Source of the DNA: Nitrosomonas cryotolerans ATCC 49181
GTDB lineage: Bacteria; Pseudomonadota; Gammaproteobacteria; Burkholderiales; Nitrosomonadaceae
Assembly: GCF_900143275.1 (NCBI RefSeq)
Contig: NZ_FSRO01000001.1
Location: 1,444,116-1,508,115, forward strand
DNA length: 64,000 nt
Direction: 5' to 3'
The translations under genes were made by a program, and so were the position numbers. The number at the start of each line of letters is the position of its first letter. Within the stretch, counting starts at the first letter, position 1. Below are positions 50,414 to 58,957 of this stretch, in pieces. A model generated the notes under the pieces. It had not been told where the DNA came from and searched no databases. It was given only the letters and a program-made list of their open reading frames with translations.

Positions 50414-51868
50414 TTATGGCACCCACCCACCGCCCAAGGCTTTATAGAGCTGAACGATGGATATCAAATGGAAACGATGCGTTGCTGTGAGGGAGAGCTC
50501 AGCATCGAACAAATTACGTTTGGCAAGCAGTACATCGACATAACTGGTAATACCGCCCTCGTAGCGTAGATCGGCCACATGTAAAGCTGATCGCAGCGCT
50601 TTCACCTGTTCTTGCTGCGCCTTGCGTTGATCATTGGCGGTGCGAATAGCGATCAACGCATCTTCGACTTCCTTGAATGCTAAAAGGATCGTTTGTTCGT
50701 ATTGTGCCAGCGCCTGTTTCATTTGTGCTTCTACCGCCCGTTGTTCAAAACCCAGGCTCTGCGCATTGAGTAATGGACCTGCCAGTCCGATTCCACCTGC
50801 ACCAAATTCGCTGCCGGAAAGCAATAGATTAGACAAAGCCGGGCTGGCTACACCCAGTAATCCGGTAATTGAGAATCTGGGAAATCGTGCGGCTTTGCTG
50901 ACTCCGATTCGAGCAGTCGTCGCTGCCAGGATTTGTTCGGCTTGTAAAATGTCCGGTCGCCGTTGCAGTAATTCGGACGGTAATCCAGCCGGGATTTCGG
51001 GTGGAATCAGCTGCTCCGTTAATAAGTGACCGCGTGTAACTGGCAGCGGATTGCGCCCGATCAATACGCTCAGTTCGTTTTCTTTCTGAACAATTTGTCG
51101 TTCAAACCCAGCTACTCGAGCAGCAGCATTGGCGCGCTCTGCTTCGAACTGATCTAAATCCAGGCGGGAAGTGAGTCCGCCTTGTAACTGTGCACGGGAA
51201 ATGGCAACTGACTTCTCCCACGAGGTCAGTGCACGTCGGGCAATATCCAGCTGCATATCGAACTGTAACAGATCGAAATAGGATTGTGCTACGGTACTGA
51301 TTAGCGTCAGAATGATCGCGCGCTGATTTTCCTTACGTGCGAGTAGATCTGCACGGACGGCCTCATTGGCACGACGAATTCTGCCCCAGATATCCAGTTC
51401 CCAATTGAGTGTTGTTTGTCCGAAATAACTGAAAGGTGTCGGAAAGCCGGGATTGGGAAATCCACCAAGCGTGCCAAAGGCTGGTGCATTGGCTCCTATT
51501 TCCATTTTCGGAAGGAAATCCATTTGCGTAATTCCCAGGCGAGCCTGGAACTCCTCGACACTGGCTACTGCCTGTTTAAGATCTTTATTTTCCGATAAAG
51601 CCTGACTGATGAGGCGTTGGAGCTCTTCATCATGAAGGAGTGCCCACCAAGGAAGATTAGCAATAGATTGTCCTTCTGTCTGGCTCATACGGAACTGATC
51701 GGCGGTTTCGATATGTGGCCGTAAATAGTCGGGGCCCATGGCGCAGGACACGATCAGTAGACTTGGGAGTAGCATCAATATGCGTATCCAGCCAGGATGG
51801 TGTTTTTTCCTGGAGGAGCTTACTTTTAATGATAATTGCCTGGATTTGATATGAGGCATATCGAGCAT
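50414..51868 (-). CDS. outer-membrane efflux lipoprotein (OprM/NodT family)
   Basis: This TolC-like channel completes the tripartite pump. It has a lipobox LLPSLLIVSCAMGPDY, the typical start of the mature protein (PDYLRPHIETADQFR), and two OEP domains with long coiled coils (KENQRAIILTLISTVAQSYFDLLQFD) and an ending RYEGGITSYVDVLLAKRNLFDAELSL. The gene is first in the operon (OMF, then adaptor, then pump), 158 bp before the adaptor start. Confidence 0.93.
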   Translation of the reverse strand: MLDMPHIKSRQLSLKVSSSRKKHHPGWIRILMLLPSLLIVSCAMGPDYLRPHIETADQFRMSQTEGQSIANLPWWALLHDEELQRLISQALSENKDLKQAVASVEEFQARLGITQMDFLPKMEIGANAPAFGTLGGFPNPGFPTPFSYFGQTTLNWELDIWGRIRRANEAVRADLLARKENQRAIILTLISTVAQSYFDLLQFDMQLDIARRALTSWEKSVAISRAQLQGGLTSRLDLDQFEAERANAAARVAGFERQIVQKENELSVLIGRNPLPVTRGHLLTEQLIPPEIPAGLPSELLQRRPDILQAEQILAATTARIGVSKAARFPRFSITGLLGVASPALSNLLLSGSEFGAGGIGLAGPLLNAQSLGFEQRAVEAQMKQALAQYEQTILLAFKEVEDALIAIRTANDQRKAQQEQVKALRSALHVADLRYEGGITSYVDVLLAKRNLFDAELSLTATHRFHLISIVQLYKALGGGWVP

Positions 51869-52158
51869 ATTGGTTCGTTTAAGGTCTGAAATTGATCTGA
51901 AACTGAATTAGCTATAATAGTAGTAGGGGTAACAATTTTTTAAATATAACATCCTAGTGTTTTTGTAGATACTGAAATCTGGTATATGCTGCTTGGTATC
52001 ATTTTTCCAGAATCGGAGTAATTTGGCACAGCTACTTGTTTATTGCTAACCGATATAATAACAATCACTGTTTTTTAGAGTATGTATGGCGATTTAGTAA
52101 TTTTATGTAGGCTGATGATCTATCATTTTAAGGATTCACAGAAAATACTTAATCTCAT

Positions 52159-52247
52159 GAGGCTCTTGCAAAAGCCCTCGCCAGAAGCTCTTGATTATTT
52201 ATTATAAAGGGTTAATTTTTAAACTACTGGGATTTTGCAAAAATCTC
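52159..52247 (+). mobile_element. MITE, GAGACC-type, copy 2
   Basis: The 89-bp element runs from GAGGCTCTTGCAAAAGCCC to the right end GGGATTTTGCAAAAATCTC. Its core contains TTATTTATTATAAAGGGTTA, as in the other copies. No target duplication is visible. Confidence 0.72.
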
Positions 52248-52399
52248 GAACATTGTATCTAATCTTAGTAAGGCTTATTAGCGTCGATATTTATTACACT
52301 TTGTTATATGTATCAAATTACATTGTTCGTAGCATTATGAAAACATTGAAAATATAACTTCAGGCATGGTTCTTGCTTATTAAATATTATATACATTAA

Positions 52400-52419
52400 G
52401 AGACTTTTGCAAAAATCTC
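52400..52419. mobile_element. 20-bp solo terminal-repeat palindrome with target duplication
   Basis: GAGACTTTTGCAAAAATCTC is just the two MITE ends fused with no core. It is flanked on both sides by ATTAA (52395-52399 and 52420-52424), a perfect 5-bp target duplication like those of the IS and MITEs. It lies about 105 bp before the PEP-CTERM gene. Confidence 0.7.
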
Positions 52420-52525
52420 ATTAACTGTAATTTTTTTCTGTATATGAGGAGTTGTCATCGAACAGCATAGAGCCCTGAGTTTATCCAGGGGTATATCTAT
52501 AAAAAAATATGAAGAGGGAAGAAAC

Positions 52526-53368
52526 GTGTTGGGTTCAAAAATAAAAATAGTACATGGGTTTATATTAACAATAGTTATATTAATTTCTACCAATACACAG
52601 GCCTATTTTGTTCGTCCTGTTGTTACTTTTGGAAGTCAAGTCACCGATGGTTTGATGTTGAACGGTGCTACTAGTAAGGCTGTTCAATTTAATGATGATG
52701 CACGGTCTACAGTAGATTTGTCAACAGGAGAAATGTCGTTATTTGCGCAAGGCAATGGATCTAGCGTTTCGAGTTCAGCGCAAGGTACTATGGGCGACAC
52801 GATTAATTTTCGGAATGGCATGGGGACAAATGTAGATATTTCTTTTGGGCTAGATGCCATTCTTAATGCAACGATTATTGGTGATACACCTAACAGTTCT
52901 TTTTTAGGCTGGAGTATTGCCGTTGCAGTTTTCGAGACAGGTCTTGTAGACCATACCAATTTCTTTGGGAATGCGCTTCAGGATGATCCGGGTGACATTG
53001 CACCGGTTTTTTTTCGACAGATTAGTGGCAATCAAAACAGCCCAGCATCTGATATTGTTAATTTTTCCATTAATGAAAATATAGAGAGTAGTATTTTACT
53101 TGAAAGCAATAACGTCACTCTTGATTTCTTTTATTTGGCTAGTCTTTTTGGAGCATCTAATGGTGAGGTTAGCTCATACACACTTGATGGGGAAAATACA
53201 GCCACAGCGGGCATAACAGTGGCACCGAACGTAATTACTACTTCTGATTCAGGTGTTTTTCCGGTAAACATGACTACGACAAATGTACCTGAGCCCAATA
53301 TTTTTGGTTTACTCGGACTTGGATTGCTATCTATGTTACTTTTCTTACGAGCTCGTAAAGTTATTTAA
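52526..53368 (+). CDS. PEP-CTERM sorting domain protein
   Basis: This secreted 280-residue protein starts at GTG (GAAGAGGGAAGAAACGTG). It has a signal peptide ending near TQAYF and a PEP-CTERM tail: VPEPNIFGLLGLGLLSMLLF followed by RARK. In Gram-negative bacteria this tail directs cleavage and surface attachment by exosortase A. The body is low in Cys and rich in Asn/Ser/Thr; its function is unknown. No exosortase gene is in the window, though glycosyltransferases of the same context lie at 42-44 kb. Confidence 0.9.
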   Translation: MLGSKIKIVHGFILTIVILISTNTQAYFVRPVVTFGSQVTDGLMLNGATSKAVQFNDDARSTVDLSTGEMSLFAQGNGSSVSSSAQGTMGDTINFRNGMGTNVDISFGLDAILNATIIGDTPNSSFLGWSIAVAVFETGLVDHTNFFGNALQDDPGDIAPVFFRQISGNQNSPASDIVNFSINENIESSILLESNNVTLDFFYLASLFGASNGEVSSYTLDGENTATAGITVAPNVITTSDSGVFPVNMTTTNVPEPNIFGLLGLGLLSMLLFLRARKVI

Positions 53369-53484
53369 GATTTATAATAAGTCATCAATCTAATAATATT
53401 ACAAAATAATACTGGCCCGGATCTGATCTAATGGTTGCTAGGTTTTTGATATATCTGTCGGATTGGCTTTGAGTTAGTATATAT

Positions 53485-53595
53485 AAGACCGCCGCATAAC
53501 TGTGTTTTCGAGCTTTTCTGATTACTTATAGCATTGATAAATCAAACACTTAAAAATCTTTCCCAGCCCAAGATAACCAGTTATGCAGCGGTCTT
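53485..53595 (+). mobile_element. 110-bp MITE (AAGACCGCTGCATAACTG type), copy A
   Basis: It runs from AAGACCGCCGCATAACTG to CAGTTATGCAGCGGTCTT, an 18-bp terminal inverted repeat with one mismatch. TATAT flanks both sides (53480-53484 and 53596-53600). The core, GAGCTTTTCTGATTACTT..., is shared by copies B and C. Confidence 0.85.
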
Positions 53596-53604
53596 TATAT
53601 TGTT

Positions 53605-53714
53605 AAGACCTCTGCATAACTATGTTTTTGAGCTTTTCTGATTACTTGCAGCATTGATAAATCAAACACTTAAAAACCTTGCCAGCCCGAGATAACCAGT
53701 TATGCAGCGGTCTT
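53605..53714 (+). mobile_element. 110-bp MITE, copy B
   Basis: It is over 90 percent identical to copies A and C by eye, with the same 18-bp ends (here AAGACCTCTGCATAACT...). TTGTT flanks both sides (53600-53604 and 53715-53719). It begins nine bases after copy A, same orientation. Confidence 0.85.
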
Positions 53715-53852
53715 TTGTTTATCATTCAAAAGGTATTGGGTGCTGTAATCATGAGGTATTTTTCCAGAGAGCGATACATCTGATTTGCACAGCGGAGAGG
53801 AATGAAGCGATATTTCTAGTGTATCTTGTGACGATGCCGCGCTAAATTTGAA

Positions 53853-53872
53853 GAGACTTTTGCAAAAATCTC
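53853..53872. mobile_element. 20-bp solo terminal-repeat palindrome
   Basis: GAGACTTTTGCAAAAATCTC is identical to the palindrome at 52400. The flanks (TTGAA left, TTCTG right) are not duplicated, but GAA and TTC extend the dyad. Confidence 0.6.
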
Positions 53873-53992
53873 TTCTGGATAGCAATGCGACGGATCAGCA
53901 TATCCCATAATTTTGCTATCGAAATACTCTGTGATATTTCAGGGAAGATAGGAGTAGGGGGGTGAATCATGAGCGTGTTACTAATAAGAAGT

Positions 53993-54081
53993 GAGATTTT
54001 TGCAAAAGCCCTCCAAATAGGTTCTATATTATTGATTATAAAGTATTAATTTTTCAACTATTGGGGTTTTGCAAAGGCCTC
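53993..54081 (+). mobile_element. MITE, GAGACC-type, copy 3
   Basis: An 89-bp element from GAGATTTTTGCAAAAGCCC to GGGGTTTTGCAAAGGCCTC. GAAGT flanks both sides (53988-53992 and 54082-54086), a perfect 5-bp target duplication. Confidence 0.85.
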
Positions 54082-54110
54082 GAAGTCTTCATAGCAATTT
54101 TGCACTCATA

Positions 54111-55154
54111 TTAGACGATTGGGATTTCACTGTCAGGTTCTGATTCTGGAGAAATATTTTCATTAAATATTTCAACATGTTCGGCAACTTCTCGATTATC
54201 CTGGAATTGTGCGATATGATAAATGGCTTCGCCTTCATGGACGAGGGGTATTTCGGATCGGCCTATAATCAGGCCACCGCAAGGAGAAATGACCGGTACC
54301 TCGAAATTTGATACGGGATCGCTCATCACGCCCAATACGTCATTTTTTTTCACTTTGACGCCCAAAGATTTCGCTGCCCTGAAAATACCACTCTCCGGCG
54401 CCCTGATCCATTGACTGGAACGCGCAATAAACGGTTCCGTTGCGCTGGATTTGTGTACTTTTCGGGTAGTCAGCATATTTAAATGTCGCATGACGTCCAG
54501 AATTCCGCGAAGCCCGGCACGTATGGCAACTTCATTAAATCTTAAGGCTTCACCTGCTTCATACAGCAGCATCGGGATACCAAATTCGGAAGCAGATTCA
54601 CGTAGAGAGCCATCCCGTAGATTTGAGTTTAGCAATACCGGAACATTAAAAGATCTAGCTAGCTGGAGGGTTTCCGCATCATCCAGATTTGCGCGTATCT
54701 GCGGTAAGTTACTGCGATGAATTGCACCCGTATGTAAATCGATACCATGGGTACATTTCGTTACAATCTCGGTCATAAACAAGTCAGCTAGTCGAGATGC
54801 TAAGGAACCTTTTTTGGAGCCAGGGAAAGAACGATTTAAGTCACGTCGATCAGGTAAGTAGCGGGAATGCTGAATGACGCCATAAACATTGACCATTGGT
54901 ATTGCAATAAGGACGCCGCATAACTTATGGAGGGCTGGCTGTTTTAGTAATCGTCTTATAATTTCGACACCGTTAAGTTCGTCCCCGTGAATCGCAGCAC
55001 TAACGAATAGTCTTGGGCCTGGCTTTTTGCCACGTATAACATGTATGGGCATGGTCATCAAAGTATGCGTGTAAAGCCGTGGTAATGGTAAATCGATCAT
55101 GATGTTGCAACCTGGCTCTATGGGTTGGTTATTGATGATCAATTCTGTGGTCAT
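54111..55154 (-). CDS. succinylglutamate desuccinylase/aspartoacylase family protein
   Basis: A 347-residue zinc hydrolase of the M14-like AstE/ASPA family. Zinc-binding segments are SAAIHGDELNGVEIIRRL (HxxE) and GIDLHTGAIHRSNLPQI (second His), with PDRRDLNRSFPG and LLYEAGEALRFNE near the catalytic Glu. It forms an operon with rimK (3-bp gap) and rimB. The substrate is unknown, but the link to rimK suggests a glutamyl peptide or poly-glutamate tail. Confidence 0.85.
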   Translation of the reverse strand: MTTELIINNQPIEPGCNIMIDLPLPRLYTHTLMTMPIHVIRGKKPGPRLFVSAAIHGDELNGVEIIRRLLKQPALHKLCGVLIAIPMVNVYGVIQHSRYLPDRRDLNRSFPGSKKGSLASRLADLFMTEIVTKCTHGIDLHTGAIHRSNLPQIRANLDDAETLQLARSFNVPVLLNSNLRDGSLRESASEFGIPMLLYEAGEALRFNEVAIRAGLRGILDVMRHLNMLTTRKVHKSSATEPFIARSSQWIRAPESGIFRAAKSLGVKVKKNDVLGVMSDPVSNFEVPVISPCGGLIIGRSEIPLVHEGEAIYHIAQFQDNREVAEHVEIFNENISPESEPDSEIPIV

Positions 55155-55157
55155 TGT

Positions 55158-56078
55158 TTATCCTTTCCCACGGGTTCGGGATTTATCTACAGCATGTTCA
55201 AGCGAGATGATCCTCTTTTCGATAAATTGAATAATCAATGCAGCAATGTTTTTATTGCTGGCAGTTTCAATTCCTTGTAATCCGGGTGATGAGTTGACTT
55301 CCATGACGACAGGCCCATGATTGGAGCGTAATAAGTCAACGCCACAGACATTCAGTCCCATAATTTTCGCGGCTCTGACGGCTGTTGAGCGTTCCTCTGG
55401 TGTTAATCGGACGAGTGAAGCCTGTCCACCGCGATGTAAATTGGAACGGAATTCTCCTTCTGGTGCCTGGCGTTTCATTGATGCAACAACCTTATCGCCG
55501 ATTACAAAGCAGCGTATATCGCTTCCACCTGCTTCCTTAATAAATTCCTGTACCATGATGTTTGCATTGAGTCCCATAAAGGCTTGGATAACACTTTCTG
55601 CAGCTTTATGGGTTTCGGCAAGGACAACGCCGATTCCTTGTGTTCCCTCTAATAATTTAATCACGAGTGGTGCGCCGCCAACTTCCGAGATTAAGCCTTG
55701 GATATCATCTGGATTATGTGCAAATCCAGTGACGGGTAAGCCAACTCCTTTACGTGCCAGCAACTGCAGCGATCTTAACTTGTCACGCGAACGTGTAACG
55801 GCAACGGATTCGTTTAATGGGAAAACATCCATCATCTCAAATTGTCGTAACACAGCCGTGCCGTAGAAGGTAACGGAAGCGCCGATTCTGGGTATCACAG
55901 CATCAAAGCCTTCTAATATCTCTCCACGATAATGAACTTTCGGATGATGAGAGGTAATATTCATATAGCAACGCAGCACATCCAGTACTTTCACTTCATG
56001 TCCTCGCTCAGTTGCGGCTTCGACCAGTCGTTTGGTGGAATAAAGCTTGGGGTTGCGGGATAGAATTGCGATTTTCAT
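55158..56078 (-). CDS. rimK: ATP-grasp ligase RimK (ribosomal protein S6 glutamylation)
   Basis: RimK adds glutamates to the C-terminus of ribosomal protein S6. The 306-residue ATP-grasp protein begins [22 protein letters not shown], followed by [23 protein letters not shown], the ATP-binding [20 protein letters not shown] and the metal-binding [14 protein letters not shown]. All are family hallmarks. It lies between rimB and the aspartoacylase-like gene. Confidence 0.95.
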   Translation of the reverse strand: MKIAILSRNPKLYSTKRLVEAATERGHEVKVLDVLRCYMNITSHHPKVHYRGEILEGFDAVIPRIGASVTFYGTAVLRQFEMMDVFPLNESVAVTRSRDKLRSLQLLARKGVGLPVTGFAHNPDDIQGLISEVGGAPLVIKLLEGTQGIGVVLAETHKAAESVIQAFMGLNANIMVQEFIKEAGGSDIRCFVIGDKVVASMKRQAPEGEFRSNLHRGGQASLVRLTPEERSTAVRAAKIMGLNVCGVDLLRSNHGPVVMEVNSSPGLQGIETASNKNIAALIIQFIEKRIISLEHAVDKSRTRGKG

Positions 56079-56138
56079 GCTATATCCTTTCTAGTTCATG
56101 GCATTGTATATAAAATATGCGCAGATATAATTTGATTT

Positions 56139-56585
56139 TTAGAGTCGCCCTTGCAAATAAGAAGCACGAGGATTAACCAGAAAGTGATTATTAATCGCTG
56201 TACGACCCAGTAACATGCGAAATTGCATGGTATCACGGTTAGTCAGTGTCAATTCTGCAATGAAAGCACATGGTCCCAGCCGAAAAAGTGTTTCTATGAC
56301 ATAGCGACGCTGCTTATGCCCACCGGAATCCGTAACTATACGTCGATCTTTTACTGGCGCATCACATTCAAGCACGATATCCAGATTATATTGATCGGGA
56401 TGAATGGCAAATTTAACCCACTGTTGATGTTTTTTTCTATAGGCTTCAACCCAGAAGGCGTGCAATGCTGAGGTTCTTGCGCCAGTATCTATTTTTGCTT
56501 TAATTTTTTGAATGTTAAGATCTGGCAGGGTTATCCATTCCCGCCAGCCGATAATTGGAGATTGTATGTGTATTTTTTCATTCAT
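56139..56585 (-). CDS. rimB: RimB-like retropepsin-type protease
   Basis: The 148-residue protein belongs to the family annotated as ATP-dependent zinc protease, which has a retropepsin-like fold. It has IIGWREWITLPDL, then the aspartic motif KAKIDTGARTSALHA and the second conserved segment MQFRMLLGRTAIN. In pseudomonads RimB trims the glutamate tail made by RimK, so the two would set the tail length. The start at 56585 lies just before the tnpB-relic hairpin. Confidence 0.82.
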   Translation of the reverse strand: MNEKIHIQSPIIGWREWITLPDLNIQKIKAKIDTGARTSALHAFWVEAYRKKHQQWVKFAIHPDQYNLDIVLECDAPVKDRRIVTDSGGHKQRRYVIETLFRLGPCAFIAELTLTNRDTMQFRMLLGRTAINNHFLVNPRASYLQGRL

Positions 56586-56602
56586 TCAAAGTCTCCGAGA
56601 AA

Positions 56603-56967
56603 CCTCAGCCTTTAGGCCGGAGAGGTAATGAAACGGTTTTGATTTGCCGTCCCGGGTGGTTTTCACTAAACAGCGCTATTGTATTATGTGAAGTATGGAC
56701 GTCAAGTGCGCTTACCGATTTCGACTTTATCCAGTCAAAGAACAGGAAGTGATGTTTGAGAGTAGGCTTGGTTATGTACATACTTTATTCAAAGTAGCCA
56801 GACTGACAACTACCACCGTCACTCGGGACGTGACAGGATGGTATTTCGTTGCGCTGCCGTACGACCGATGCGATTTCAGTAAAACCGAGAGTGGCGGGTG
56901 TTGCTGGTATAAACCTCAAATTGACCTGTTTTTTTATCCTCTTAACGGGCCAGAAAGATCACCGTAA
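56603..56967 (+). pseudogene. decayed tnpB fragment with left-end hairpin
   Basis: A hairpin CCTCAGCCTTTAGGCCGGAGAGG-like dyad at 56603-56625 precedes a reading frame starting at 56695, MDVKCAYRFRLYPVKEQEV, which matches the start of TnpB. Farther on, TTTVTRDVTGWYFVAL matches the TnpB segment before the first RuvC motif (TIATVSKDSAGRYHVSML). Everything between them is deleted, and nothing after it is TnpB-like. It is an inactive relic of an element related to, but distinct from, that at 2.8-4.1 kb. Confidence 0.75.
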
Positions 56968-57095
56968 TCGCGCGTACTCAACATATTCTGGGGCTGTCTC
57001 GTAATAGCATTTTACAAAATTTAAGGTGTTAACAATCAATAAGTTGTATAGTAAAAAATGGGTAAATCCTACATTACGAGACAGTTCCATCCTGT

Positions 57096-57183
57096 GAGAC
57101 TTTTGCAAAAGCCCTTGCCAGAAGTTTTAGACTATTGATTATAAAGGGTTAATCTTCAACTATTGGGGTTTTGCAAAGATCTC
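57096..57183 (+). mobile_element. MITE, GAGACC-type, copy 4
   Basis: An 88-bp element from GAGACTTTTGCAAAAGCCC to GGGGTTTTGCAAAGATCTC. The flanks are CCTGT and TCTGT, an almost perfect 5-bp duplication with one change. Confidence 0.8.
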
Positions 57184-57527
57184 TCTGTGAAAATGGAGTC
57201 TTGGCCTCGTTAAGCTGCAGCGAAGTCGATCAATGATGCAGGCGGGAGTGGGATTGCATTTATTCGAAAGTTTGAGCACTAGTTGCTGTCTGTAGTATGG
57301 ACGCCTGATCTAAAAATTCAAGCAGCATACATATTAGCATTATGATGTGCTGGCGAAATAACCTGGATCTATAATCTTTGAAGGATTGGAGCTTTCTAAT
57401 GTCCGTTGGTGATTTCACAGCGTATTAAAGAGCTTTTGTAACTTGTGTAAATTTGAATTGAAAGAAATATAGCCTAAACTAATTTCTGGCTCAGTACTTG
57501 AGGTAGCTATTATCTTAAAGTTATATT

Positions 57528-57616
57528 GAGACTTTTGCAAAAGCCCTCGCCAGAAGTTTTTTACTATTGATTATAAAGGGCTAATTCTTTAACTATTAGG
57601 GTTTTGCAAAGGTCTC
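57528..57616 (+). mobile_element. MITE, GAGACC-type, copy 5
   Basis: An 89-bp element with the ends GAGACTTTTGCAAAAGCCC and AGGGTTTTGCAAAGGTCTC. ATATT flanks both sides (57523-57527 and 57617-57621), a perfect 5-bp target duplication. Confidence 0.85.
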
Positions 57617-57627
57617 ATATTATATCA

Positions 57628-57737
57628 AAGACCGCTGCATAACTGTGTTTTTGAGCTTTTCTGATTACTTGCAGCATCGATAAATCAAACACTTAAAAAT
57701 CTTATCCAGCCCGAGATAACAGTTATGCAGCGGTCTT
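57628..57737 (+). mobile_element. 110-bp MITE, copy C
   Basis: The same element as at 53485 and 53605, here with the ends AAGACCGCTGCATAACTG and AGTTATGCAGCGGTCTT. TATCA flanks both sides (57623-57627 and 57738-57742). It lies 11 bp after MITE copy 5. Confidence 0.85.
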
Positions 57738-58055
57738 TATCAATGACATGAATTGAGAATAGCGCAGCAAATCAGAATGATTTTGCAATAAAAGTTATTT
57801 AATGATGTGATTATTTAACTTGCCTTACCGCTAGTCTGAATACTGGCACCGATTTAGTTGATGATGTGGAAATCGGGTATGGTCATTGAATTAAAGTAAA
57901 GTATTTGTCTGATAAGACTGAATATAGCGGGTTGGGGTGCCTATCAAGAAGGAAGTTCTATTCTGTAATAAAAAAACAGGAAGAAGGTAGTGCATTAAAC
58001 TTTCTTCCTGTTCAGGCTAACTTTGTAATTATTATTCAGACTTTTGACTATCTGT

Positions 58056-58445
58056 TTATCTACTGGTGGCACCTGCCATTTTTTCAGGTCCGTCGCAATA
58101 ATATGCGCTGCCAGATACACGTGGACCTGATCCATATCCTGTTGCATCGTTATTCCATACCACGTGGGTTGCGTTTAGCTTGGATGCTTGCTCCAGGGCT
58201 TTATGTTTCCCTTTATTCTTCCAGACGGTGACATGAGTCACGCCGTAGCCAGATGAACCTTTAACATTGGCTATAAATTTGCAATTATTAACTTTAGCCG
58301 CAGCGACTTGCTGGATATCATATTTATTCCCGGCTGCGGTTACTACCGCTGGTGCGATCAATAATGCCATTGCTAATATCAACAAAAAATCCATAGGTGA
58401 TCGAGATATTACTAATGGCGAATTTAATAATGTCTTGAGTTTCAT
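58056..58445 (-). CDS. small secreted protein, DUF4156-like
   Basis: I do not know its function. The 129-residue product has a signal peptide (best from the ATG at 58394: MDFLLILAMALLIAPAVVTAAG) and a short mature domain with VNNCKFIANVKGSSGYG, ALEQASKLNATHVVWNN and SGPRVSGSAYYCDG. The pattern of two cysteines with GSSG, ATHVVW and AY.C recalls the DUF4156/RcsF-like periplasmic proteins, probably disulfide-linked. It has no functional neighbours. Confidence 0.6.
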   Translation of the reverse strand: MKLKTLLNSPLVISRSPMDFLLILAMALLIAPAVVTAAGNKYDIQQVAAAKVNNCKFIANVKGSSGYGVTHVTVWKNKGKHKALEQASKLNATHVVWNNDATGYGSGPRVSGSAYYCDGPEKMAGATSR

Positions 58446-58957
58446 TAGTATTTTTCCTCTGAAGATAGCGGTTTATTACGCTGCTCAGATAGTTCAATAA
58501 AAATATCTGAAGCAAATAACCACATTAACAATCCGTTCTCTCAGGTTGACAGTGATGTGCTTAATTGAATAATTAAATGCGTATCATTACCTTTTGCTAA
58601 ATACCATTTTGGTTTTGATCTCGAACATTATTTATTCAATTTCAAATACTACCTCGAAGTTTTATAAAGTTAAATTTAAACTTCTATCTTGGTACAGGAT
58701 GATACATATGAAGTAAAGAATAGAGAAGTAGTTGCAATCGAAATACATTGTTGCTTATGGAGATACAATAAGCTGACGCATGTAAAATGATCATTTTATT
58801 TCTTAGAGAGAGATGTTTAGTCCCTATTTTTCAATATTGTCACGGTTATAAAAAATGCATAACAAGACCAATCACAAAAGTCAGCAAGCTGGCTGGACTC
58901 GCTATGCTCGCCGGTGTTGGCAGCGTTAGCTTTAATTAATACTTGGGGAGGTATTTA
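58446..58957. other. intergenic region, possible signal-peptide relic
   Basis: No complete gene is seen. At 58871-58939 the frame reads ITKVSKLAGLAMLAGVGSVS, like a signal peptide, but it has no in-frame start and stops at once. It is probably a relic of a secreted-protein gene. Confidence 0.35.

Larger units (their letters stand above)
51869..52525. other. intergenic region with MITE and solo palindrome
   Basis: This 657-bp stretch between divergent genes carries MITE copy 2 and a 20-bp terminal-repeat palindrome, but no gene I can support. Confidence 0.5.
53369..54110. other. repeat-rich intergenic region
   Basis: These 742 bp hold two copies of the 110-bp MITE, a solo 20-bp palindrome and a 89-bp MITE. 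No protein gene is supported here; short ORFs cross the repeats and have no plausible start or content. Confidence 0.6.
56968..58055. other. gene-free MITE-rich region
   Basis: These 1088 bp contain MITE copies 4 and 5 and the 110-bp MITE copy C. Between them, at 57184-57527 and 57738-58055, I see no gene or other structure I can support. Confidence 0.55.

Noticed and set aside
55321..55866. 181-codon frame opposite rimK
   Set aside because: It is antisense to a conserved gene and shows no protein-like motifs.
53485..57737. Repeats that could suggest a CRISPR array
   Set aside because: The repeats are about 110 bp or 89 bp, have inverted ends and 5-bp target duplications, and show no regular spacing or cas genes. 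They are MITEs.
57905..58231. 108-codon plus-strand frame
   Set aside because: It overlaps the secreted-protein gene on the other strand, has odd composition and no good start site.
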